From Moniliella sp. 'wahieum' (Eukaryota > Basidiomycota > Moniliellomycetes > Moniliellales > Moniliellaceae): DNA of 64,000 nt. Made by a program: the position numbers and the translations under genes. Below, piece after piece: positions 21,922-32,724 of this stretch. Location: positions 62,001 through 126,000 of the forward strand of contig RSEE01000017.1 in NCBI GenBank assembly GCA_003971905.1, in the 5' to 3' direction. The notes beneath the pieces were generated by a model, which was not told where the DNA came from, searched no databases, and saw only the letters and a program-made list of their open reading frames with translations. Position 1 is the stretch's first letter. Every line of letters starts with the position of its first letter.

Positions 21922-24889
21922 TCATCTTGCCTCGAACTCGTCTGGTTGGTACATCTGTGCTGCGCCGGCACCCGGGTCAGCAAACGGATTGTGCGCGTCT
22001 CCGCTAGCGCCTACCGAGGGGGCGAGCGCCAGGTCACCTGGCCATGCGAATAGGAGGAGCTACCGTGGGTGTCAGAGATGCTAGCCGATAACGACTGACG
22101 ACCGGGAACAGCGCGACCGGAGGACAATACGACGGTTGGAAGGGCGGCCACCGTAGGGACCTGGCCTTGGTGCAACCCTGGAGCCTCGCGCACATGCACC
22201 GCCGCGCCTCCCGTCTCCCGTGCCGATCCAGCGCCGGCCTGGGCCACAGCTGCCTTACGGGGTGCCTCAGCCAACGTCTGCAGCCCCTCGCCCATGCCCA
22301 ACAGCCCATCCATTGAAGCAGGCCACAACGGGGACGAAGTGGAAGGGTGGGGGTAATAAACGGCACTCGATGCAGAAGGCGGTATCTCTGCCGTCGCCGA
22401 GTGTAGTGCATCGGAACGAGGATCATCAAACGGAGAGGGCCCCATCCCCGAAACAGGAGACCGAACGTCGCTGGTGGAAGGGTTCACTGCTAGCATCGCC
22501 GGGTCGTACCCGCGCGCCTCAACCCCAGCTGACTCTGGGGGCGAGTAGTGCCCCGGTTGGTACGGATGGTTGGGCATATGGTGCGCCAGCACAGCTGCTG
22601 CGCCAGCGGCGAAAGCTGGATGGACTTCGTCAGAGTAGGCATGTTGCTTGCTCCTGAGTCCAGCCGCCCAGGATTCCCTTCGGTTAGCCCGTCACTCTCC
22701 GACAAAGTAGGATGGGCAACTGCTGTACCTCCGGCATAATACGCCGCCACATCCTGCGGGCTCAGTCCGGCACAGGTGCGTGGATAAACCGAGTCGGAAC
22801 CAAATGGGTTGGGGGTGCCGGTGGCGCGCGAAGCCCAGTCAGGGTGGGTGCCATCGGAACTGGTCGGGTCGGAAAGACTGCCTGGGTACCAGAACGCGGA
22901 CGTCCGAGATGACTGGGAAGTACGATGATGCGCTACAAAGTCACTCTCGGGTCCCGTTGGAATCCCACTGCCGTCCGGAGCGGGATGGGCCCTTTCGGAG
23001 GAAGCAAGGTCGGTTGGGAAAGCTTCCAAATCTCGAATCCCATGATTCATATTCATGCTAGCCCGCCTGTACCCGGCGGCGGCTGATCCTCATCATCATC
23101 CACATAGGGATGGTGCCCATGAGCCGTTTCGTCCAGTCCAGCCGGAGTGAAGAGGCGATCCAAGCGGGCCTGAGACGAAGAGAGGCCCAAGGCGGACCTG
23201 ACACTTGCTAGCCGACCCGAGTGTTCTTGGGGCTTTTCCCTCTGGACACCAGCTGTGACTCCTGTATCGCCAGCCATGGCCAGTGCCGCCGCATTGACAT
23301 CATCAATGCGATTGCGCGAACGTTTGCGCCGGTAAGCAGCAGAAGCAAGAGGATCAGTACAATACCCGCGATGCCGCCCACGGTGCCTCCAGCAATTGCA
23401 CCTGCGTTGGAGGTTTTATTTTGGATGCTACTCGCATGGTTACCCCCATTGGCCAAGCCACCTTGCGGTTCTTCTCCGTCGATCACCACTGCCGTTGAGG
23501 TTAACGTTTGCGTCATGGAGGACCGAGTCGTTACGCCTGGTATGGTTGTTCCGGGAACGACAACGGCCGAAGTAAGGGTGATGATGCTCGTATCCTTTGG
23601 CACCACCGCAGTTTCCGTCTTGGTCACTGTGGCCGCCTCGCATGGCGGGGTCGAATAAAGCGTAGTCACAGCAATAAGACTGGTCTCTACCTGGATATCG
23701 TACCCATCCTTCCCGCTCCCATCACGCCCCTGCAGGGTTGGTGGGACGACAGTGGCCGTAGGTCTGGACGTGGCATAAGGCCTGCCTGCCTCTGGTAAGG
23801 AGCCAGAACTGCTCCCATGGCCTCCTCCGCCAGCTTCCCCGCTCGAGGGGTGAGACCCCTCATTAAACGAACTAGTGCTGCCGCTGTTGTTCCCACCCGT
23901 GTGGGCTGAAGTGTACCCATCAACACCACTTTCATTCCCGCTGCCACTCCCATCACTGTTGGTGTGAGTAGGGCGCGGCGATGTCATGGGCTGTTGAGAC
24001 GTGGTGGGCTGTTGGGATGTACTGTGTGGGTAGGAGGAGGTTTGCGGATGCGACGTAGTGGGTTCATGGGATGTGGTGGGCTGCTGAGAAGCCGGTTGTG
24101 TATGCGAGGTGGTTTGGGGCACAGACGTAGGGGGTCTTTGGGAGGTGGGCTGCGGGGAGCTGGTCGTCTGCGGGGAGCTACTTTGGGCTGAGGTGCTCGG
24201 TTGATCTGAACTGCTCGGTAACGCGGTCGGCGTCTGCTGATTGGACGAGGATGGGAATGTGCTGGAATGTGTAACGGAGGGGTTGGTGGGTACAGAAGAA
24301 GAGTGTTGCACAGTGGACGTATTGGGGTCCGTAGTGGACTGGGAGCGTGATGGGCCCACATACGAACTTGACAGGGGGGACGATGTGAAGCCCGTTGCGG
24401 AGGTGGTGGCCTGGGAGGAGCCGGTCGGACTGGAGGTGAATTGGGATGATGAGGGGAAGCTGGAGCCCGTGTCTGTACTGGTGAGCTGTGTCGAGGGGGA
24501 CAGAGAATCAAAGGATGAACTGGGGCGGTGCTTGTTAGCTCGCCGCCGGAACTTGACGGAGCTGTGCTAGAATCGGTGGTAGAACTACTCGGATGTGGCA
24601 CGGCTGACGAGGAAGCGGAGACGAGGGACGAAGGCGTCGTGGGAGTGGATGAAAGGGTGGAGGTGATGGGACCAGAAAGGGTGGAGACTGACGCAGCGGT
24701 TGTGGAGGAGGCGGACGCATTGGGACTACCGCTGGGGAGGGAGGATGGGGGGGAGTTGGATGTAGATGTGGTGTGGGGTGGGGGTGGGGTGGACGCGGAA
24801 GCGGAGGGGGAAGTCGAGCGGTAGATGGTGTGGGTGATGAGGGTGGTGTGGTAGTACGTTGCCGTCGCCACCGGTGCGCCGCAGGACAT
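21922..24889 (-). CDS. Ser/Thr-rich single-pass membrane protein with NPF tail (mucin-like surface protein B)
   Basis: Start proposed at ATG 24889 (MSCGAPVATATYYHTT). About 500 residues of Ser/Thr/Pro/Gln-rich ectodomain follow, including imperfect repeats of the type PTTSHEPTTSHPQTSS and TTSQQPMTS (24000-24200), and a Thr/Val-rich membrane-proximal part (SIITLTSAVVVPGTT). The transmembrane segment NAGAIAGGTVGGIAGIVLIL continues LLLLLTG then basic KRSRNRID (frame change near 23330). The tail, about 450 residues, contains two NPF motifs (GTPNPFGSD; DAHNPFADPG), the EH-domain ligands used in endocytosis, and ends QMYQPDEFEAR with stop TGA 21922-21924. No obvious signal peptide is seen at this start. 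Several frame breaks. Architecture parallels the gene at 10181-12069. Confidence 0.65.
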
Positions 24890-26180
24890 GAAGCGGGGGA
24901 GGAGGGCTAGGGGGCGGGTGGTGGGGCTGGGGCTGGCAAGCTGCCCTCCAGGCCGGCCAAGCAGAGACGACGGCTGGCAAGGAGGGGTGAGTGTTTCACC
25001 TGGTGGTGCCGTGCAAGTCCGGCACTGCCCCTGTGCGGGCGAGGCACCGCGTGCTCCGCACTGCACTGCACCGCACTGCACCAGCTGCGTGGGGGCGCTG
25101 GCTGTCGCAGACAGCCCAACCGGGGCGGGGTAATACTGGCCTAGTGCGACAGTGCACACCCTACTGCATATCCTCCTGGGTTCTGCCGCCGCTCTGACTT
25201 TCTGAGATATATGATACCCCTGAGATCTGAGCATCCGAGGTCTCGTCGGATGCGATTGCTCGCTGCCATTCTCGCTCCGTCCTGTCTTTGCCCTTGCGAC
25301 AATCAATGAATTAATGATCAGATGGCGCGTTTCCATCTCGATTGCCAGCAGCGGATGACGTGGTGGACCTTCTGCTCCCAACACACCCCCGCCTGTGCGC
25401 CTCCGCCTCATGTTGCATTGATGATGCATGACCTGTGCAAACCCCCACCCCCACCCGTCCGCCCGTCACGCGTTAGTATCCCAGCCCACATAGCCTCCAC
25501 CATCCGACGCGCAGCCATCGACCATCCACCACCCCGTTCAGCCAGGCACGCGTGACCTTCGTCTTCTTGCGCCCAACCAAGCCACTTAGCGTAACGCCGA
25601 ACTGTTTCAAGGCCTGTCCCTTCTCCTCTCTTGCCCAGCCCGTTCTATCTTGACTTCCTTTGCCGCCCGACCCGCACTATCTTGCCTCCCTTGCCGCCGG
25701 CCCCGCTCAATATCCGACTGTCCCGACTCTGTCTTGTGGTCTTGACTGACTTGCCTGTCTTGCGCCGTCCCCGTTGAAGCTGCCGAAAAGACACATCTTG
25801 CTGGTGCAACGCAGACCCCCCTTTCTTCCCGTTCCCATTCCCCCTTGCCGTCATGGACCATATCTTGTGTGACTAAAAACGACTGGACTTGGCGCACCTC
25901 CTGGGCCTTGCCGCAACCCTTTTATGCTTGACGAAAAAAAAATCTTGACGCCTGATAAAATCGTTTTCGACGATCGTACAGGCATAGAGGACAAACAGAA
26001 AGGAGAACATTGGGGAAAAAATCTTGACTTCACGATCCACGCGCAATCACCCCAGAGAGTATTCGGTGTTCGTGCGTGCTTTAACGCCTCTGCCACCACC
26101 ATCGAGGACTGAGAAGGAAAAGGAAACAGGGGAAGGGAGGAACACATCAAGTTGGTTGCTACCAACCTAGCAGAGACATA
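24890..26180. other. Intergenic
   Basis: Upstream region of the minus-strand surface protein. It contains a short GCACTGCACC tandem (25057-25084), a TATATGATA-like AT patch near 25207 and a C/T-rich stretch at 25380-25700. Open frames around 25850-26165 on either strand have no recognisable features. Confidence 0.5.
25057..25084. repeat. Short GCACTGCACC tandem
   Basis: Three imperfect copies, purely simple-sequence. Confidence 0.6.
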
Positions 26181-27217
26181 TCACACACGTTCGTAGCTCG
26201 GGCTGCGGTAACGACGCGGCGATTCGCCACGCGGCGGGGGCGAGCGCCGGGGCGAGGGGGACCGCGAGTACCGACGCGGAGGGGGAGAAGGGCGACGACC
26301 ATAATCGTCCTCCCGCGCCCGGCCGTCGCGGCCGCCGTTCGAGCGACGGTCCGAGCGCCAGTCATCGCGCCCTGCACCCCAGGAACGAGCTTGAGAACGG
26401 TAGTAGCCCTGCCCACCAGAGGGAGGAGGGCCAGTGGGACGACGACCGCCACGCGAAGCGATAGGGCCACGGTAGTTCCATCCGCCCGGCGGGGCATCGC
26501 GCGTGATGCCACGGTATTCACCGGGGTAGGCTCGTGGGGCTTGCGCGTGGAGCTGTAGTCGACGCGCATCGCGCGCCCATTCATGGTGTACCCGTTCAGC
26601 TCTTCCACCACCTTGGTCGCGCCCTCAACCGACTCCATCGTGATGAAGGCAAATCCGCGAACGGCCCGAGCGCGCATCAAATACCAGCGCCACCTTGGCC
26701 ACCGGCGCAATCGACTCAAACTTGTCCCGCAGCTCCCGCTCCGTTGTCATCAGGCTCAGCCCAAACCCCCACCACCCACCACCTCGTTCGGCTCGACGTC
26801 CTGAGGAGCTGATCGAGGCTTAGCAGGGGCTTGGCCGCGCGAGCCTTCTTCCCCGCGCCGGTCGCGACGTCCACCGCCACCGCCACCATACCGACTGCCG
26901 TACCGGTCATCCCCATACCGGTCCCGCCCACCGTACCGATCGCCGCCGTAGCGATCTCTGCCGCGGCCACCACCGTAGCGGTCGTCGTCATACCGTCCGC
27001 CCCCGTACCGGCGCGGGGGCGAGTCGTCGCGGTAGCGCGGCGGGGCTCCGGGAGCGACGCGCGTCCGCGCGAACCGGACTGCGGCTACGGCTGCGGCTGC
27101 GGCTCGGGCTGCGACGGCGCTCGGCGCGGTCAGCATCGCTGCGAGCGAGGGGGAGCGGGGCACCGGGCTCGGGGAGCGGGTGAGGCTGCGGCCACGCATG
27201 TCTTCGTCGACGTCCAT
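26181..27217 (-). CDS. tra2: Transformer-2-like SR splicing factor (RS-RRM-RS)
   Basis: SR-family regulator of pre-mRNA splicing. Start ATG 27217 (MDVDEDMRGRSLTRSPSPVP). A first RS region (RRRSPSRSRSRSRSPVR, in a shifted frame) is followed by a Gly/Arg/Tyr/Asp-rich block with many RYGG/DRYG units (26850-27010). The single RRM follows: FGLSLMTTERELRDKF (RNP2 region; the VFGLSLxTTE form is diagnostic of Tra2), GRSRGFAFITME (RNP1), and RAMRVDYSSTRKPHEPTPG, matching the Tra2 linker after the RRM. The C-terminus is a second RS/SP region (SPSPRRSPPPRGESP) ending SYERV, stop 26181-26183. Frame changes near 27110, 26775 and 26665, each apparently one base. The gene is divergent from eL18 over a 312-bp shared promoter. 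Confidence 0.88.
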
Positions 27218-27529
27218 CGTGCTTGGCGCTTATCGGTCGGTTGCCAGGAGCTGAGATAGCGCGGGCGCCCACTGCCACCGAGGGCGGAGGGCGCCTCCAC
27301 GTCCAACCCTACTGCCGCGCACGCACCCACCCGACGCGTGCTGGCCCAACCCTACTCAATTAATTCCGCCCGCACATGGGTTTGCATGGGAAGGCACCAC
27401 CCCAGTGTGCGCCGCAGCCGGCGGGCAACCCTGCTGCTTCCTCCTTCGTCGCAGGTCTTCGCCGCCGCCCCAGTCCTCCCTCTCAGGCCGAGTGGGACGC
27501 AGGGAACAGCAACCACCAAGGCCAACAAG
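27218..27529. promoter_or_regulatory. Shared promoter of tra2 and eL18
   Basis: The 312 bp between two divergent start codons. It holds an AT patch (CTCAATTAATTC, 27353-27364) in GC-rich sequence and a pyrimidine-rich leader (27430-27480) before the eL18 ATG. Confidence 0.6.
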
Positions 27530-28162
27530 ATGGTGAGCACAGCCCTTTGTCTGCGCGATGCGACGCCGGTCGACTAACTATTGTGTGTGTGTAGGGTGTG
27601 GACATTGCCAAGAAGCACGTCAAGAAGGGCAACCGTACGGCGCCCAAGTCGGAGGACCCCTACCTCCTGCTCTTGGTCAAGCTCTACCGCTACCTTGCCC
27701 GCCGCTCGGGGAGCAAGTTCAACAAGGCCATCCTCAAGCGCCTGTATATGAGCAAGGTCAACCGTCCTCCTGTCTCGCTCTCGCGTCTGATTTACCTGAC
27801 GCGCAACGCTGGCACGACTGGCGCAGACGCCAAGACGGTGGCGGTGGTGGGCACCCACGGACGACAACCGTCTGTTGGAGGTCCCCCGTGTGTCGGTGGC
27901 CGCCCTGCGGTTCACCAAGACGGCACGCGCTCGTATCCTCGCGGCGGGCGGCGAGGCGCTGACGTTTGACCAGCTTGCTCTGCGCGCCCCGACGGGCAAG
28001 AATGTGGTGCTGATCCGTGGCCCGAAGAACGCCCGGGAGGCGGTCAAGCACTTTGGCATGGGCCCCCACTCCAACGCCAAGCCCTACGTCCGTGGCAACG
28101 GCAAGTCGCGCAAGCGCGAGATGGCCCGTGGCCGTCGCAAGTCGCGTGGCTTCAAGGTCTAA
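27530..28162 (+). CDS. RPL18: Large-subunit ribosomal protein eL18
   Basis: Core 60S ribosomal protein. Exon 1 is only the ATG (27530-27532). The intron 27533-27594 (62 nt, GTGAGC donor, CTAAC branch, TGTAG acceptor) follows it directly. Exon 2 reads [51 protein letters not shown], and after one break [35 protein letters not shown] and the end [11 protein letters not shown], stop TAA 28160-28162. About 190 codons, the family length. The frame break at 27853-27858 sits in the conserved VVGT(V/I)[10 protein letters not shown] region. It needs two bases added or one removed, and is almost certainly a sequence error in an essential gene. Confidence 0.96.
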
Positions 28163-28431
28163 GTTTGCGTCTGGACTGCCAAGCAGCAACGTGCTTAATC
28201 CCCCTCCCCGCAGGGGACGAGCCGCTATGCTGTGGTTGTTGCCGGAGCGACTGGTATGTCTTGTCGTTGGGGCGATTCATTGCATACTCCTGTACCCCAG
28301 CCGGTTCTGTTTGGTAGTTGACCTGATCCATAGGAGTCAAGCAGCATTCATTTTTTTGGTAGTTAAAACTGATCGTGTACGGTGCATGACCTGTGCGGTG
28401 CAGGCCCAGATCTTGGCTACTTCAGCACCTT
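28163..28431. other. Convergent 3' spacer of eL18 and Iwr1
   Basis: AT-richer than its flanks, with T-runs near 28350. Nothing else seen. Confidence 0.6.
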
Positions 28432-30218
28432 TTAGTACCCGAAGTCGCTATCGGAAGAAACCCCCGCACCGTCGGACGAGTCACCTGGCTCGTCCAACTC
28501 GTGCTCGGGATACTCGTTGCGGTAGAAATCCTCCTCGTTCGAATCTTCATCCTCGCCTTGATCCCACTCCTCAAACTCGGGGCGCTTGCGCTGAGTCCGG
28601 GGCAAGCGCACCCGCTGCTCTGCCGGGCCGATCGCCACCTCTTCCTCCGGCGCACCAGTGGCAGGCGCAGCAAACCCAAACTCCCCCTCGGTCGCGCCAG
28701 GGCGGGAGAAGACATACTCCTCATCCACATACGCATCTTCATCCGATGACCACCACTCTTCATCATCCATGTCCTGGTGTGCGCGCGCACGCTCCCTTTC
28801 GTATCGTGCCGGCTCCATCAGCACCGCCCAGTCCTCTTCAGTTAGGTTCGGCACCTGTAGTGCGGCAACCGATTGAATCCCGTCCCCATACTCAGCCAGG
28901 TCCCGACCGGCCACAGCGCCCGGCAGCAACCCCGCTTGGCTGGCACCGTCCGGCGCGGCGGCCAGACGGGAAGGGGTGTCGTCACTGTAGTAAATGTCGT
29001 AGACATATTCCCCTTCATCCGAATCAGAAGAGTTGGTTTCGGCCTCCGATTCGTCTTCGGCCTCAGGCATGGCCACTTCCTGTGTCTGTGCCCGTTGTGG
29101 CGGCTCCTCGTCCTCCACCAGGTCCTGGGGGATCGTCTCATTTTTGGCTGAACGGAAAGTGGGGTCAGTTTCCTCGGCTCATGAGGGCGCCAATGGCACG
29201 AGGTAGAAAACTCACTTTTCAAGTGCTCAATCAGCATCTGCTTAAACACATCGCCGAGCGAGTCCACCTCATCTTGGGTCGTCGACGGCGCCCGTTTGGA
29301 CTGTGCTTGTGCTTGGGCCGGCGTTTGGCGCCGCGTCCGCCGTTTGTCGCGCGGCTCCGAGACGACAATATCGATGATCCTCGATGTACCCGGAGACTGA
29401 ACGCGATGTACCCCAGGACCCAGTGTGGAGGCAAGGCGTTCTTGGACCCGGTTGCGGGCCATGGCGGCACCGGGCACAATGGTGCGCGATGCGGCCGGCC
29501 CAGGCGAAGCGGCAGCTTGCTCCAGTCTTGGTGTCGGCGGAGTCACTTCCACCCGGGCTGTACCAACAGCAGGGGTGGGCAGCGCGGCTTCGCGCTCCCG
29601 CTCCATACGACGAAGAAGCTGGAGATTGGTTACGCGCTTGCGCATCTCGTAGTCGGCCGCACGCGAACGCGGGGCCGCCGACATGGTCTCGGCAAAGCGG
29701 AACACACTGGCCATAGGCTGGGTGCGTTCGGGAGAGGGGGTGCCCGTGGTGGATGCACCCTGCGACGCCGAGGCGGGCGGGGAGGGTGAGTTGCCAAGAA
29801 AGTGATCCTGAGCCGTCTGTTCCAACTCAGCCGCCTGCTGAGCTTGGACACTTGCGTCCGTATCGGCAGACGTAGGCAGAGCATGGGTCGAAGGGGACAG
29901 GGGAGACGGGCGGAGGAGCGACGCTTGGTCACGCGACGCAATGCCTGAGCGTCGGCGCGAGCTTGGACAATACGGACTAGGTTGGGCGAGGGCGAGGATT
30001 GGGCACTGGTGGAGGCGGGTGGGGTGGCAGTCGGCGAGGACGAGGGGGAAGGCGAGACGGAGTTAGCGCGCGAGGGACCGAGGGATGGTGGTAGAGAGGG
30101 GGGTAGCCTGCCCGGAGTGAGCGAGTGCTTGCTGGAGGAAGAGGGCATCGACGGGGACATCGGTGCCGCGCTTGCGCTTGATGCGCAGAATCATTGGTGC
30201 CGGACGGGGGGACGACAT
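28432..30218 (-). CDS. iwr1: RNA polymerase II nuclear import factor Iwr1
   Basis: Iwr1 binds assembled Pol II and carries the nuclear localisation signal for its import. The start ATG 30218 (MSSPRPAPM) is followed by the family N-terminal signature ILRIKRKRGTDVPVDALFLQ, which contains the bipartite-like NLS. Next are VFRFAETM (counterpart of the RVFRF motif) and the helix DEVDSLGDVFKQMLIEHLK. An intron (29148-29215, GTGAGT donor, CTGAC branch, TTCAG acceptor) joins HLK to TKNETIPQDL. The C-terminal Iwr1 domain has YVYDIYYSDD, PNLTEEDWAVLMEP, and the hallmark EDEDSNEEDFYRNEYPE, ending SSDSDFGY at stop 28432-28434. About 570 residues, longer than yeast Iwr1 because of an Ala/Pro/Ser-rich middle. 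One or more frame changes near 29860-29960. Confidence 0.9.
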
Positions 30219-30752
30219 GGTGGAGGGAAGTAGCAGGACCCGGGCAGGAGCGAAGGGAGAAGGTCCGACGCAGGAAAAAGGCAGCGGCGGATGGCAAGGC
30301 GGGGGGGTTGGAGGTGGAGGTGGAGATGGAGGTGGAGATGGAGGTGGAGGTGGAGGTGGAGGTGGAGGTGGAGGTGGAGGTGGAGGTGGAGGTGGAAATG
30401 GAGGTGGAAATGGAGGCGCGAGCTGGTTGGCCGCTGGGACGCCGCGCACTGGCCAATCGCTGGCTGTGCATCGCAGAATCTCGCGCCACTGTTCCGCTGC
30501 CAGCCGGAAATGCTCCGTTTCAAAACCCGTCCATTTGGCGCAGCCGCCCGACGCACAGGGCCAGCGCAGAAACTTTCATGGGCCGTCCCTGCTCCACTGG
30601 CTAGTGACTAGTGACTATCGGTCAAGCCATGTACGGCGCATGGACCATCGTGCTGCTGAGTGCTCGCCGATCTCCTCATCTCTGGATCGACCGCCACCCG
30701 CGCCATCTTCTGCCTTCCCTAGATCCCCCCCCTCCGCTGTTAGCCAACAGCC
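30219..30752. promoter_or_regulatory. Shared promoter of iwr1 and vtc1 with microsatellite
   Basis: Divergent 534-bp spacer. It contains the GGTGGA microsatellite (30308-30415), the inverted copy AGTGACTAGTGACT (30603-30616) of a motif also found at 9975, and a C-rich leader (CCCCCCCTCCGC) just before the vtc1 ATG. Confidence 0.6.
30308..30415. repeat. (GGWGGT)n trinucleotide/hexanucleotide microsatellite
   Basis: About 17 units of GGAGGT with a few GGAGAT/GGAAAT variants over 108 bp, in the promoter between two divergent genes. Confidence 0.95.
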
Positions 30753-31340
30753 ATGGCTTCTACCTCGGAGCGCGTGCCCCTGGTGCAAAACGGAGAGAGC
30801 AGCTCGTACGGCGCCACTGCCCCTCGCCGTCGTCCTGTCAAGAAGCCACAGCCCACGCCAGCCAAGATTGAGGCCAAGGTGTGGTTCGCCAACGAGCGGA
30901 CGTGGATTGCTTGGCTCCGGGCGTCCCTTCTGATTGGCTCGTTTGCGCTTGCCATGCTCAACTCGGCCTCGTTCTTTGAGCATACTCCAGACGACTCGCT
31001 CCCCTCGGAGCCTGGTGTGGAGCCCGTCCCCTCCCCCTACCAGCCAGTCGACTCCACGTTTATCCGCGCATTTGGTTCGATCTATGTGCTCATCGCGGTC
31101 TCGACGCTGCTGTGGGGGCTGGCCAACTACCATCGCCGCGTCTCGCTCATCAAACGCAAGTACCCTGGACCCCTGGACGATTTGGTCGGACCCCCACTCA
31201 TTTGCGCTGCCATCTTCATTGCCATCTTGGTCAACTTTGTCTACAAAAGTGTGTCCCACCATTCATTTTCTCCTTTCTCTGCTGAGCGCTGATACCATCT
31301 GATTTCCACAGTTAAGGAGTTCCGTTCGCGCGCCGTCTAA
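30753..31340 (+). CDS. vtc1: Vacuolar transporter chaperone Vtc1 (DUF202)
   Basis: Small membrane subunit of the VTC polyphosphate polymerase at the vacuole, and also linked to vacuole fusion and V-ATPase. Start ATG 30753 (MASTSERVPLVQNGES); two exons, 30753-31248 and 31312-31340. The intron of 63 nt (GTGTGT donor, CCACAG acceptor) joins NFVYK to IKEFRSRAV and stop TAA 31338-31340. Total 174 residues, intact frame. Motifs: KVWFANERTWIAWLRASLLI (the Vtc1 core, first membrane segment begins here), FGSIYVLIAVSTLLWGLANY (second), and GPPLICAAIFIAILVNFVYK (third). A loop of about 40 residues (TPDDSLPSEPGVEPVPSP) between segments 1 and 2 is longer than in yeast Vtc1. Confidence 0.96.
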
Positions 31341-32724
31341 AAAGAGTTGCCGTTTTGAACCAGAGGGCTTTCCAGACGAGTGCACAGGGGTGGGGCGAAC
31401 AAAAAAACTCTTTGTATCATACATCGTATGTCACCATGAGATAACCGAAAGGCGGTAGCTGTGCGCGTGACGGTGGGTGTGGGTGTGCGCTATTTGGTCG
31501 TTGCTACTGCCGTTTTACCCCGATTGTCGCTTCCCTTGCTTGAGTAGTAGGCTTAGCGAGCCTCCAACGAACCTTCAGGCGAACAAAGCTCGGAGGAACG
31601 GCTGCAGTAGCCGTAACCCGAATGGGGAGGAATGCGTCTAGTGAATCGTGTAGGCTAGCACAAATCCAGCACAAATTGCGCTACCATTACTGCTGTTGGA
31701 AGCCGTGAAACCAGCAGCAACCGTTTGTTGAAGAATGTGGGAGTTGTCCCCCGTCTCACGCTCCGTGGTGCTGGCGGCGTGGAGGATGTCTTGCACGAAG
31801 GTGCGACGGACACGATCGATCTCTGCAGCCGCAAGCTCAGCCACGTCTCGCCCCAGCTCATCCAACAGATGCGGTTACGATGTGCCGAGCCGAGGGACGA
31901 GCCCTGGTCGGTCGCCGCGATCCAGCACACCTGCCGGTGGGTTACGGGACGCTCGGATGGGGATGCTTCTCGCATTGCTCCGATCCAAGGCAACAGAGTG
32001 TGATCGTTTGACTGGTCTGTTGTGTTCGACGTGGGAAGAATGCAGTATGAGGGCCCGTCACACCCCGGGGGAGCGCGATGTCCCGGTGGATCGGCTGTGT
32101 GGGACGAGGCAAATCGCCTGGTGCGGCACATTGTGGGCATCTCTACCGTCATCAAGACTCTCTCGCCCGATTACAGTTTCTCTCCGGACACGTTGTGTAC
32201 GCTATAGGTGGTCTGACGAGTAGTTGCCACGAGCTGATAATCCACATGCACTTCCTCTCCACCCAGACAAGATGTACTTAATGGCCGACCTCGTCGCTCA
32301 GACCAGTTGAACGTGGAAGGATGGGAAGGAAGAAGCGGGGATCTCACCAGCACAGCACGATTATCGTTCAAACCGACCTACTAGATCAACCGCAAATGGG
32401 ATGAGAAGAGTTGAGATGCACGGCCCCGTACCTGTCCCTTCTTTTGTTCTTGTTGCGCCTTCTGCATGTTACCGGCTTGTTGCTGCCAGAATTCTAGGAA
32501 CATCGACCATCAGCTTGTCTTGTAGAAGTGATGATGAGCGCGTGGGGGTCCAATTATTCAGGCACGTCTGCTAATCTGGCCTTCTCAATCGTACATCTTC
32601 CATGTGCATTGAATGGGTTTATCAGACGCTGCACTTTGCAAGTGGTGCCAGTATGGGGGAAGGGGGGGAGGGGGGTGGGTCGCTGGAATCGGGGAAATGC
32701 TTATTTTTTAGGCGCATCCGGGGC
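31341..32724. other. Convergent spacer with unresolved short coding-like stretch
   Basis: Between Vtc1 and Mmm1 stops. Coding-like text appears on both strands around 31640-32210: plus strand SAVWDEANRLVRHIVGIS...SPDTLCTL ending 32207, and minus strand MDELGRDVAELAAAEIDRVR ending 31638. They overlap and cannot both be real. Neither matches a family I know. From 32240 onward AT-rich 3' sequence. Confidence 0.35.

Noticed and set aside
27850..27860. Programmed ribosomal frameshifting in eL18
   Set aside because: No slippery heptamer or downstream pseudoknot is evident, and the neighbourhood shows the same class of errors in many genes.
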